Source: Ceratotherium simum simum (taxonomy: Eukaryota; Chordata; Mammalia; Perissodactyla; Rhinocerotidae). Taken from it: a stretch of 64,000 bases of DNA. A model generated the notes under the pieces. The model was not told the DNA's origin. It did not search any database and saw only the letters and a program-made list of their open reading frames with translations. The stretch spans positions 9,022,537 through 9,086,536 of the forward strand of contig NW_004454229.1 of NCBI RefSeq assembly GCF_000283155.1. The letters run 5' to 3'. Every line of letters begins with the position of its first letter. Within the stretch, counting starts at the first letter, position 1. Positions 12,901 through 24,900 of this stretch are shown here, one piece after another. Position numbers and translations under genes: made by a program.

Positions 12901-15900
12901 TACTCCCCTCGCTGTGTGTGGACTCCCAGCTCCTTTGTGTGGCCTCCAGGTTCCCTGCTCCCAGGCACTTGGCTCTCCATCCTGGCTTCAATACCCACCT
13001 CCTGGTCTCTCCTGCCATGCGGACTCTGCTCCCTGATTGGCGGCTCTGCCTGCTCTTCTAGTCTCCGTATTGCCCACTGGCTCAGGTAAGGACTCGCTTC
13101 CTCATCTGCCTCCCCCGCCTCCTCCACCTGCCCCAACCCCAACATCTCACCTCTAGCCAGGCCAACTCCCAGCCCCTGGAGTAAATTTCCATTGTTAGAT
13201 TTTTTTTTTTTTTTTCTGCCTAAAACACAACCTTGATACTTTACTCCTGGAGACGCAATTCAAACGATCCCTCCCTTAGGAAGCTGCCCTGATGCTCCAG
13301 ATGGGTTTGGTGCTTATCACTGCCTTGTCATTGCTTCTTTAATTGTTTACCTACTGCATGTGAGCACCATGAGGAGAGGAATACAATTTTATTCATTTTT
13401 GTATACTCATCACATAGTAGAAGCTAAGCAAATTTTTATTGAATGAATTACTATTATTTTAATTGAAATGCCTTGGAATATCCAGTCTTTAGCTTGAAGA
13501 AAGACTGGATCCAAGGGTGCTCGAGAGGGAAAGATGACAAGCCCCTGCCACTCACCTTCGATTTCCTTCAGAATACCCTTACATGCGACCTCTGACACAC
13601 CCAGCTTGACGTAGACCACTTCAATGCCAGCACCGATTTTGAAATCATTTTTGGCACAGCCACGGACATCGTTGACAGAGTAACCTGAAAGCAAGGAAGA
13701 GGCTCAGGCCCTGAAGATAATTCACCCAGTCCCTTTGCTGTGATCAACTCCAGAGGCCTGGCCCTTCCTGGATGTCCCAGGGCCCCACAGGGACTCAGGC
13801 TCAAATAAATGGGTGGGCAGTCTGATGACAAGAAGGGCAGGCAGCTTCAGGACAGAGACCTCATAAGAGATCAGCATCAACCTCCCCTTCCAGGCTCCTC
13901 AAAGATTCTGAGGGGTTTGCTGCCCTCCAAAGAGGGAAAGTGCTCAGAGTCGTTTTTTAAAATGTGCCTCCTTATCAAGTCCCAAGGGACTGATCCAGTG
14001 ATCTGCCCACCTTCCCTGGCCCACCCTCTGCACTCTTTGCTATAGCAGAAAGAGCTTGTTAATTGATCAATTGACGTAATGTATATAAAGTGTCTGGTAT
14101 ACGACCTGGCAAAGGGAAGGGGCTGATTTCCCTTATTTCTTCCTCATTTTTGGATCATTTCCCACTTGTTCCTCCCTAAACCTCCCCAAGGCATCCTTCC
14201 CTCTCTTGTTTGCTGGAATCTCAGGTGTGACTTGTAAGCACCTTTCTGTAGCACTCTGAGGCCAGTGCAAGGAGAGGAGAGCGATTTTGACGGCTGAGGT
14301 TGTCTAGTAATGTTGGTGTAGGTCAGCTTCCCCAAAGCAAGTTCCTTGAAACATGACTCCATGATAATATCTCTTAGAATTCTTGTAAGTATTACAAGAA
14401 AAAGAGCTTCTGTGGCCAAGTAAGTGTGCCCAGTGTTGTATCAGAAGAATTGGTAAGGTCATTTTATGGTAGAGCATTTGTGAGACTCTAGAAGTGGGAT
14501 CTACCATATGTTCCCCAACATATCTGATCACAGAGCCCTTTGTAGGAAGAAGTTTGAGGAACTAAGAAGAGCACTTTTGAAACCACTGGTATGGAGAAAG
14601 GTACCCTTGATCTCAGTAGGACTGAGGCCACACTGACATCAATTTATGTTATATACCGTGTGTCCTCTTACAAGTACACTAGACTTATAACCAAGTCCTG
14701 GCTCTGCCACTGTAAACTGTGTGACCCAGGGCAGGTCCCTTAACCTGACAAATGCCATGTTGTAGGAAAGAATACTTGATTGGGAAGCAGGAATCATACC
14801 TTAGACTTCTAGTTGATTACAATTGGAAAGACCTGTAATACCTGTATGGCGAATGGATTGCAGAGGAAGAATGGGAGTTGAATATTAGTTTGGAGGCTAT
14901 GGTAACAATCTGCAATCTTGCTACTTAAAGTGTGGACTATGGACCAGCAGCATTGGCATCACCTCAAAGCTTATTAGAAATGCAGAATCTTGTGTCTCAC
15001 CTCAAACTTATTGAATGAGAATCTACCTCTTACAAGATTCGAAGACAATTTGCATTCACGTTAAATTTTGAGAATCACTGGTCCTGAGGTGAGTATAAGG
15101 CGGTAACAGTAAAGATAGAGAGAAAATATAATCTGTGAGTAGAGCTGATGGAACTGGCTAATAGATTAGAAGGAAAGAAAAATAAAGTTGACTCCTAGGT
15201 TTTTGGCTTGAGCCACTGGTTGGATGGTGGAACCATTCGGAGATGTGGCTGACTATGGAAGAAATATATTTGAGAAAGAAAAGCAAAAGTTCTCTTTGGG
15301 GACATGTCAAGTTTGCGATGGCCATAAAACATTCAAATGGAGATATCAGGGAGGATTTTGACATAAGTTCTTGGGTGCAGAGAAGAGATCCAGGGTGGAT
15401 ATATACATTGGGAGTTACCTGCATGTTGAGGGCGTTTAGAGCCATGAGAATAGGTTCTGTTGTCTAGGGAGAGTAGTTGTAGAAAAGAGGACTGCTCAGA
15501 GAAAGGGCTGGGCGGAAGAGGACTAATATGATCAAGTTAGAAAAAGGAGGAGGAATCTGCAAATAAAACTGCGAAAGCAGCCAGGGAAGGAGAAGGAAAA
15601 CCAGGAGCATAACTTCTAGCTCCTCCCCCAGCAACTAATAGAAGCCTCTCCCCATCTACTCCCGTAGCTCATATGTGCCCCACCAGGAAAGCCACAGTCC
15701 CGCAGGCAGGTACCTGTTCTCTCCATGGCCTCTTTGTTCATAATGAGAGTGTACTCATAAACGCCCCCAAGCACAGCCTCTGTGATGTAGTGGGTCCCGA
15801 AATCACGGAAGAGATCTCTGTACTCCCCGTAGCTGTATTCCAGGGGCAGCTGCTTGACTCTCTGAAGGAATTCATAATGGAGCATGAGGCTTCTGGGTTT

Positions 15901-18900
15901 CAGCTTGTAATGTGCCACTTCAAGGTCGGAGCGCGCGTGCAGAAATGTGCTTTTCTAAATGAAATACCAACATGGGAAAACCAGACCTTTTAAGTTAGGA
16001 TCTGGAACGAGAAGATGAACTTTACAAATACCATCCGATGTTCTTGGCCTGGGGTCATCACTCTTATGATTCCTTTAGGTTACTTGAGGGAAGACGGCCT
16101 CTTTGACAAGCTTTCATTTCTCATAAATATTCTGATGTCCTTTTCAGCTTGGAGGAGCTTGCTCTTAACTTGCCTCATTACAGTAGCAAATAAGGAATGA
16201 GAAGAGTAGGTAACCAGAAACACATGGCGGGGAGCAGTGGGTGCACATGGGACTGCTCTGATGGGTACAGGGTTTGCTGACCTGCAAAGGCAACCTCTTT
16301 GTTCATGCTTTTTAAACTCTAAAGAAAAGCCACTCAAGAAAGTAAAAATGGTGCTTTAAGAAAGCTAGATACTGTAGTTCATAGCAAGAGTCAACAAACT
16401 ACAGCCTGCACACCAAATCCGGTGCCTGGTTTTGTAGCTAAAGTTTTATTGGAATGCAGCCAGGCCCATTTGTTTATGTCCATAGCTGCTGTCCCACTAC
16501 AATGGCAGAGTTGAGTAGTTACAACAGAGACCGTACGGCCCTACAAAGCCTAAGATATTTATGATCGGCCCTTTACAGAAAAAGTTTGGTGACCCCTGTT
16601 GTGTAGGACAGACTGAAAGATGGGGATGCTAGACGAAGTGCCAGTATGTAGGAGGTTTAGTATGATCTGTGGTGAGAGGTTCTTATACTGGGATGTAGGC
16701 AGAGGCAGAGATGGAAGGGTGGGAAATGTCTGGAAGGTGCATTCTGCCCCAATCTTAAAACTTCTCGCCAGCTTGACCTATCAGCTCTCTGAAGCCTTGC
16801 CAGGTCTGGTGGTGCCAACGACCCAGCCCCTCATATTCCCTGTCTTGCTCTCACCCTAATCTAGCCTTGCCCCAATGACTCATGACTCTCCCTTCTCCCT
16901 CGCCCTTCCAACCTAAGCAGTCACGAGGTGCTCTGTTCACAATTTTTCTAAATATTTTAGGTTTCATCTTCTGCTTGGGTTATGATGAAAGCTTCCCAAG
17001 TGGTCTCCCTTCTTTCTCTGGCCTGCCTTCAATGCTCCAATCAGAGCCAAAGCCCTAAGACTCTGATGGTATTATTACAATGCCCCTCTGAGCTTAAAAC
17101 AAAACCCTGCTTTGGCTGTCTATTGCCTCCAGGATAAAATCAGCTGCTTTACTCTGCATATAAGAACTTCACAATCTGTCCCTCATTAGCCTCTCTGCTT
17201 CAATTTCTACAACCCTGAAGTTTTCCTCCTCATAACTTACTATTTTCCACCACTCACACTGTACAGCAGCACTCATCCACCTTCTCACTGTTTCCCTGAT
17301 CTGCCATTCTCTTTCATAATATAATTTTGCACATGCTTTTCCTTCTGCCAGAAATACTCTTCTCCCCCTTTTCTGCCTGACACACACATACTTATATTTT
17401 AAATTCCTGCTTAGCTGTTGCTGCCTATGTGATACCATCCCTGAATTTCTGAGACACACACTCCATTTTCCAGGATTGCATTGCAGTTTGCTTATATATC
17501 CTTTATAGCATAGACCATGCTGTATTACAACTGCTATAAAAAATTAAGAATAAGCTATCTGCATACACATTTACCTCTCCTACTATACTGTGATCTTGAA
17601 GGCAAGAACTATGTTATATTCGTCTTTAGGCCCAGAGTCTCTAGTGTACTACTAGCACAATGTAAGCACTCTGTAACTGGCTATGTGAATCAGCCTCCCT
17701 ATGTGGGGAGGGAGGGAAGGAGAAAGGAAAGGAGTAAATGGATGGAACCCTTTGTTTTCTCCCCTAACAAGATAAGTTCCTTTTAATCAGGCCTATCCTT
17801 CATCATTATGTTTCAGTCTTGAGCACCTACTAAGTGCCATCCTAAATCGAAAGATGAAAGAAACAGCCTCTGCCCCTGAGGAGCTCACAGTCTAGAAGAT
17901 AAGGAAAAATAAACAAAGACAATGATAGTCTAATTAATGTTTACTACTCATTTTCAGCAGCAGAGACCTTTCTGAGCCCCTCACCATTTCTCATATGAAT
18001 CACTGTGGACATCTTGATCTCCTTCACGTTCCCCTCAGATTAATTTTCTATCACATCACGCCCATCTTGAAAACTCTCAGTGACTAGAGAATGAACTGCA
18101 CCTTCCTCACTCTGGAAATCAAGCTTCTTCAAATCTGCCTGTCACCTGTTCTCCAACATCACATCCCATCCCTTGCCAGTCCAATTACTCCTGTGCCACC
18201 AAGTCACAGACTTTCACCTTCATCTTGTGGGCAATAGGGAGCAGATGATATGATTAGATTAGTATCCCTGAAACATTTTTCTGGCTGCCCATAAATTTGA
18301 AGGGGCACATTGGGAGACAGGAGACCCCCTTTAGGAGGACTGAGCAAGAGATGAAAGGGCCTGGGCTGGTTAAGATGTAATCAGAGTGAGATGAAGAAGG
18401 ACTGGAGAGTGATACTGAAAGATGTGGTGGTCAATAAATGTGGAAATGAAGAGAAAAGAGAGCCAAATATGAGTAGAAGGAACAAAAATGCTATTTGACA
18501 CAGAAAATTTAGGAGAACGAACTTGCTTTAGAGTGTCAGCAAGGCATCCAGGTAATGATGCCCAGAAATGTGGGCGGTGCAGGTCAGAGCTTCCAGAAAG
18601 GTCAGAAGCAGTGATGAAGGCGCATGGCTTGTCCTTGTAGAGGGAGGGGAGGTAAGCAGAAGAGGTCACCCAGGGGTGGCTATAGAGTAAGAAAAGAAGA
18701 CATCCACAAATTAAATAAAGAACAAGTGGGGATATTAGAACCCAGGAAGGAGACTGATAAGGAGCAGAAAGAAAGCAGGAGAAACAGGCAGTGATGGTGT
18801 GGTCAACTCGTCAACTCCACCAGATGCCCCAAGAAGTCAGAGAGGTCTTGGGTGACATTCCGGAGGGGAATTTCAACTGAATGTTTAGGACGGAAGTCAA

Positions 18901-21900
18901 ATTGCTGGGGATTGAAAAGTCTCCAGAGATGAATTGTCTGGAAAAGCTATAACCTCAAGCTTAATGAAAACTAAAGGAAAAAGCTTATTAGAAAATGAGA
19001 GAAAATAATTATAGAAGACCACTACTGCTGCCTCGCCTTTCTATAAAGTGAGTTAATGTAAGACCAAGTTATTTTTTGTGAAAAGATTTTCAAGACAACA
19101 GAAATATGACTGGTTGCTAGGACTGGTAGTGATGCAGAATACAGACCATCTGTGGGCATGAAAATTCAAATGAATACATAGAAATTAAAGAGCAATGGAA
19201 GGAAAGGGTACTTACAGTATGAGAGAATCGTTTGGTTCTGCTAATAAAACGTTTGCCATTCTCACTCGCCGAATTAATGCCAAGTTCAAATATTCCAGGT
19301 ATTTTAAAGCCAAAGCTGAAACTAGACATTCTAGTTGCTGTGTTTGTGACATTATGTTCAAAATCTGAGTACGACTCATATTCTGTCAGTGCAAATTCAT
19401 ATTTGCCTTGGGTCTGAAGGAAGGAAAAAGAACATGTTTCTTATTTCATTTGACTTCCATCAGTTCAGTACAAGTCAACAGACATCCACTTACACTTACT
19501 GTGTGCCAGGCTCTCGACGAGGTGCTCTGATGCAGAGAACTCAGGGCCAGCTATGCCCCCACCCCAGGGCTCCTGATCCAGGGGGAGAGACAGATATGTT
19601 CAGTACTGCAGGGTGCTACTCAGTGGTGGGCGCTTGATTTGGATTTCAACTGGCGGAAATGGGGGAGAATATTCCTGCCTGTGGGCTGAGCTTACACAAA
19701 GGCATGGAGGTGGGAAAGGGCAGGATGAATTCCAGAAACTGCAAGGATTCTGGTGCAGTTGAATCAGAAGATGCAAGAATGAGGGGAAGGGAGAGGTGTT
19801 GTGAGGGAATGTGCTGGCATCAAAATGTCAAGGCTTCTGGATTACTTGCTCTGAAATGTGGACTTAATCCAAAACGAGCCAACAGAGGAAGTAGCTGAGC
19901 CTCAAAAGATCATTATGGGACAGCACAGTGGCTGGATTGGTAGGGACGAATTTGGGGGCAGAGAGACAGGCTGTAAGAGGAGTGCAGGTGACAGCTGATG
20001 AGGGTCTGGTCCAAGGCAGTGCAGTGGGGATGAAGTGACAGGGGCAGGAAAGTGCCTTCCAGAGAATGTAGAAGAGCTGTTGGCTCAAAAGTCAGTGCTC
20101 ATAGTCCTGTGCATGGGGAGCTGCCAAAGGTCCTGCCTCGGTGGCCCTGGAGTGACCAGACCCAAGTTGTTTCCATCCCCACTCCCACTGGCTCTGGACC
20201 CTGCAGTTCCCATAACACCCGAGCTGCTGAGGCAGGAAGTAGAGTGATTCTGAGTGTGGCCTGGGGTAAGGCTGCCGGAGGTGCAATGCCAGTTCTAGCT
20301 GGGTGACCTTGGACAACTGACTTAACCTCTCTATGCCTCAGTTTCTTCATGTGTAAAACGGAGACAATATCTTCCCCACCTTGGGCTTGTTCTGAGGATT
20401 GAGTTTCTGTGGGTAAAACATGTATAGTGCCTGGCGCAGCACTCAACAAACACTGGCTGTGGAAAGAGGAGACTTGACGATGGGTGTCTTGTCTCAGTTA
20501 GGAGCTATTTAACCGGGATGATAAACGGCTGCTCTGAGATCCTCCCTTGAAAGTAGAGGCTACAAGGATGGCACCGGGCACTGTGGGGAGGTCGTGTTTC
20601 CCTGTAGGATCAATTTTTTCTTTTCTGGCCAAAGTGTGCAGGGAGAAAGGCAGTAAAAAGAGGAGAAGGAGGAAGGAGGTAGTAGGCTAACCTTCACAAA
20701 TTTAGAAGTGGAAACTACCATCAAGGTTATCTAGTCTAGCCCCTTCATTTTACAGATGAGGAAACTGAGGCCCAGAGTGGAAAAGGAACTCAGCCTAAAG
20801 TAAAACTGAGACCTGTGGCAGAGCCAGGCCTGGAACCCGTGTCTTCCCTCTGGTCTCAAGTGTGCGTGTCATGCAGTAGCACAGTCTATTGTAACCCCAC
20901 TCTCTGTGAGATCTGTCTTAGGGTTTGTATGTCAATCACAACACAGGCTTATATTGGTTGAGCATTTTATAACTTAAAATGCTTAGAACAATTACGGTTC
21001 TAATAGGCAAGGACTTGGTAACAACAACAAGAGTCCTGAGGACTCCCCATTAAAGCAGGTAGTGTGTGTGTGAAGCATTTACACATACTACTTCACTAAC
21101 TCTCTCTCTGCAGGGTAGAACCTTTAGAACTCCCAGTTTAAAGAGAGGGCCGTGTAGGATTACACAGATGATAAATGGCAGAGTCACCAAGTCTGCGAGT
21201 CTCTGAATCCTAAGCCACATTTCCATCTTCATGGTTTGTTGTCAGTGCCATGGAGTCAATTTCAACTCCCAGCGCCCCCGTGTACAGCAGAACGGAACTC
21301 TGCCCGGTCTTTTTGTGCCATCCTCTCACCTTCTGGTGCTATATCAGACAAGGCTCCGTTGCTATTCATAGGGTTTTCGTGGCCAATTTTTTTGGAAGTG
21401 AGTGGCCAGGTCCTTCTTCTTTATCTAGTCTGGAAGCCCAACTGAAACTTAGAAATCCCAGTGGCATAGCTTTCAGCATCACAGCAAGATGCAGCCGCCA
21501 CAGTATGACAACCAACAGATGGGTGGTGTGGTTCCCTGACCAGGAAACAAACCCGGGGTTGCGGTGATAAGAGAGATAATTCTTTTTTTTTTTTTTTTTT
21601 TGCTGAGGAAGATTAGCCCTGAGCTAACATCTGCGCCAATCTTTCTATATTTTGTATGTTGGTCACCGCCTCAGCATGGCTTGATGAGCAGTGTGTAAGT
21701 CCACACCCAGAATCCGGACCTGAAACCCTGGGCCGCCAAAGCGGAGCCTGCCAAACTTACCACTATGTTACCGGCCGGCCCAAGAGACGAATCTTAACCA
21801 GTAGACCACCAGGGCTGGCTATCTTCAGGGTAGTGTTTGATATTATTGTTAGTATATTTACTGCCACTACAACAACTGCTGTTACTCAGTACAGCATGCC

Positions 21901-24900
21901 AGCCGTACCACTAAGTCTTGAGGATGGAACTGCCCAATTGACATTTGAAGAATTGAAGCTTGAAGGGAAAGAGTGATGCGTCAAGCTCCCACGGCTAGCA
22001 GGGCCTCAAGTCCGTGCTAGCGGGCTCCTCAGGAGTGCCCCCTCCACTGCGCCGCGGTGGCGTCCCGGCTGTCACATACCTGTGGGGTGTAGCTTTCCAC
22101 GTTGTATGGCTTCCTAAACCTCGTGTTCAGTATGTAATGAGGGGAACATCCGCCGGCATAATACCTGTGATCAAGAACCGGGCCCTCCAAACGGTTTGTA
22201 AACAAATTTATCCTGTCGGGGAGGCACGCAGAGGGGGAGACGTTAGGGTAATCCGGGTGTGTGATCTCGACTAGTAGACCTACTAACTGAAACCAAAATT
22301 CCTTGGCATAGCGTTTAAGGCCCTTGATATCTGGTCGAAACCAGCTTTCCAGCTTTATCCCTGGCCACCCCCAGCAATAACCGTACCCAGTCTGCAGCCG
22401 TCTGGAGGGGCTTGCTCTTCTCCAATCTGCTCTGCTCCTTCTCTTATGTATAAGCGCTGTTCCCTGTGCCCAGAACACCCTTCCAGCCATTCACTGTTTT
22501 CTATTACTTATCTTTCAAGATTGAGCTCTGCTGTGCTTGTGGGAAGCCTCCGCTGACACTTGTCATACCAAGCTGGGTTCGGGGCCCTCATAAGACCCGA
22601 CACTTGCCCCCCTTGTGCATTTACTGCTCTGTACTATTACAGCTGCCTTACACGAATGGTCTAGCATAAGAGTTAAGAACATGGGCTCTGGAGCCAGATG
22701 CCTGGGGTCAAGGCCCTATTCTGCCATTTACCAGTTATGGGACCTCGGGCTAACCAGTTAACCTCTCTGTACCTCACTCTCCTCGTCTGTAAAATGGGGA
22801 CACGGAAAATACCTACCTCCTGGGGTAGTTGTGAGGATTACACGTGTCTGTACGTGTTAAGTGCTTAGAACAGTGCTGGGTCCGTGATAAACGTGTGTTA
22901 TTATTTCTGTGTCTGTTGCCCCCACTAGGTTGTGAGGTCCTCAAGTGTGGCGGCTTCCTTCTTAACTTCTGCGTGACCCCCATCACAAGACGCTAAAACA
23001 AGTATGGTTTACCGAGGGTCTAACCGGAAACAGACACAGCAGCGGGAGGCTCCATGCATCAGCTCACTTAGTGTCCCCGAAGCCCTGGGCAGTAGAGGCC
23101 ATCACGTCCATTTAGAAATCCAGTCTGTCATTAGACACCACTTCTCCCCGCCTCATAGGGCAGGCGTCCGTTCCTGGCCACCTCTGACTGTTACTGAAAG
23201 CTCTTTTCTTGTTGAAAGGAGCTTTGTCTCCTTTCAGCTTCTGCCCATTAGCCTCGGTTCTGTCCATAACAGAATTGTCTTAGGCTCTCTTTCCCGTGAC
23301 CAAGTTTCATGTATCATAATAATGCATATTTATCTATTTTATTTAACAAATATAATGTGGTGCTTACTTTGTGGGGCACTGTTCTAATTAATTTACACAT
23401 ATTGGCTCATTTAACCCCTGTGAGGATTAATCCTTATGAAATTGGTATTACTATTATACCCATTTTGCAGATGAGGAAAGTGAGGCATAGAGAGGGTAAC
23501 TGACCCTGCCCCAGGTCTCACTGCCAGCAGCAACTGGGGCCAGGATTCAAAGGCTAACGGTCTGGTTCGAGAACAGAGTCTGCAATCTTCCCACCACACA
23601 AGCTGCCTCTCACTTATTAGTTTATTACAATCACATTAGCTTACTCAGTCCTCACAGAACTTGAAAGAAGGATATTATTGACTTCCTTCTACAGATGACG
23701 ACACGAAAGCCCCACATAGATAAGTGCCTCGCCCGAGGTCCGGTGGCCAGTGAGCTGTCCTTCAGCCCCCTTCTCCAGGGTCCAGTCGGACTCTACCGCT
23801 GGCTCTGAATGTCCGCTCTGCCACCCTCTGAGCTGCGGGACCCCTGGGAACTCGCTTAACTTTTCCAAGCCTCAGTTTCCTTACTCAGGAGGTGGGGATT
23901 ATAATAACTAGCTTATAAGGTGGTCCTGAGGGGAGGTCTTCCCAACATGAGGAGTCTCTCTGTCTAATGACAGCCTCTCAGGGTTGAGATTTGATCTTTG
24001 TTTAGGAAGAAGGTGAATTGCATTCAAGGTCACTGTTCTCCTCCCCACGCTGCGTCACATAGGGTGGTTTTTAATACGTGTGAGGGGAGGCTCACGCTCT
24101 TCGTTCTGGAGGCTGTGAAACTGCAGGACGTGGCAGGCAAGTAGGACGAACGCCAGGCCAGTCTGGCCCCTTCTGACCTTGCTCCTGGGAGGAGGACTGG
24201 ACCAACTCAGAGATCCCCAGAAGCTTGAAACACGGATTGACTGCAGGCCCACCCTGGAAATCCATTCCTTCACTAACTATTTAGGAGCCTCTCCTCTGGG
24301 CCAGGACCTCTGCTGGGGCCTAGGGGTACAGAAACAGATGCAACCTCCCTCACAAGTTGTCAGTAGGATTCAGACAGAGGTAATGCTTAGAAAGCACCTT
24401 ACAGGGTCACATAGCAGGTGTTAAATAAACGTTCACCCCAGCCCTCGCATGGAGCCTACGTGGTCTCCGTGCACAGCTGTCCCTGGTGTTCCTAACCCAG
24501 CCCCCCTTGTGGCCCGTGTCTGTCCATGGGACACGGTCCTGGGGCTCCTCGGAACCGTCCTCAGAGAGCAGCCGCAAGCATCACTTACCCTAAAGTCTCT
24601 TTTCAGAAAGGAAAAAAGGAGGAACGCTGCTCTAGCAGCTCCCTGGCTCTCTCTTCTCCAGAATTACATGTAATTCTTTGCCTTCCCATCTACACAACAG
24701 GAAGACGGTAACTTACCCACTGGCCAGGCGGCCTATTGCCCAGTATTGGTCCATTTCATGCTGACATTTTTTATAAAGCCTCTTACAGTTTGCCTCATCT
24801 GACTGGTCTCCACAGTCGTTGTCACCGTTGCAAAGAAGTCTGCGGTTTACACACCTCCCTGGGATGGAGAAAGGGGGTGACCCACAGTCACATGGCTGTG

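Larger units (their letters stand above)
11260..13555 (-). other. C8B intron 8
   Basis: Contains a tetranucleotide repeat (11538-11640), a MIR (11640-11800), an L1 fragment (12030-12620) and an L2 tail (13200-13445). The stretch at 12630-13190 is unassigned. Confidence 0.65.
13685..15713 (-). other. C8B intron 7
   Basis: Contains a 12-bp perfect palindrome, AATTGATCAATT, near 14061, a MIR piece (14680-14760), MER5A (14925-15085) and an antisense L2 (15100-15470). The stretches at about 13700-14040 and 14110-14670 are unassigned. Confidence 0.6.
15955..19215 (-). other. C8B intron 6
   Basis: Holds a hAT-like element (16383-16602), a long sense L2 (16775-17700) and L2 pieces on both strands (17805-18690). 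The 18690-19215 part and 15955-16380 show no feature I can name. Confidence 0.65.
19414..22079 (-). other. C8B intron 5
   Basis: Contains three MIRs (20270-20460, 20690-20880, 20935-21225), an RTE-like element split by an ERE (21236-21825) and a MIR-like stretch to about 22010. The 19420-20260 and 20465-20685 parts are unassigned. Confidence 0.65.
22213..24716 (-). other. C8B intron 4
   Basis: Contains an L2 tail (22430-22660) and MIRs at 22660-22920, 23320-23610, 23620-23780 and 23780-23930, plus a MIR tail near 24370-24430. The rest (22930-23300, 23940-24360) is unassigned. Confidence 0.65.

Noticed and set aside
14055..14075. Perfect 12-bp palindrome AATTGATCAATT
   Set aside because: Too short and AT-rich to be meaningful alone; no flanking structure.
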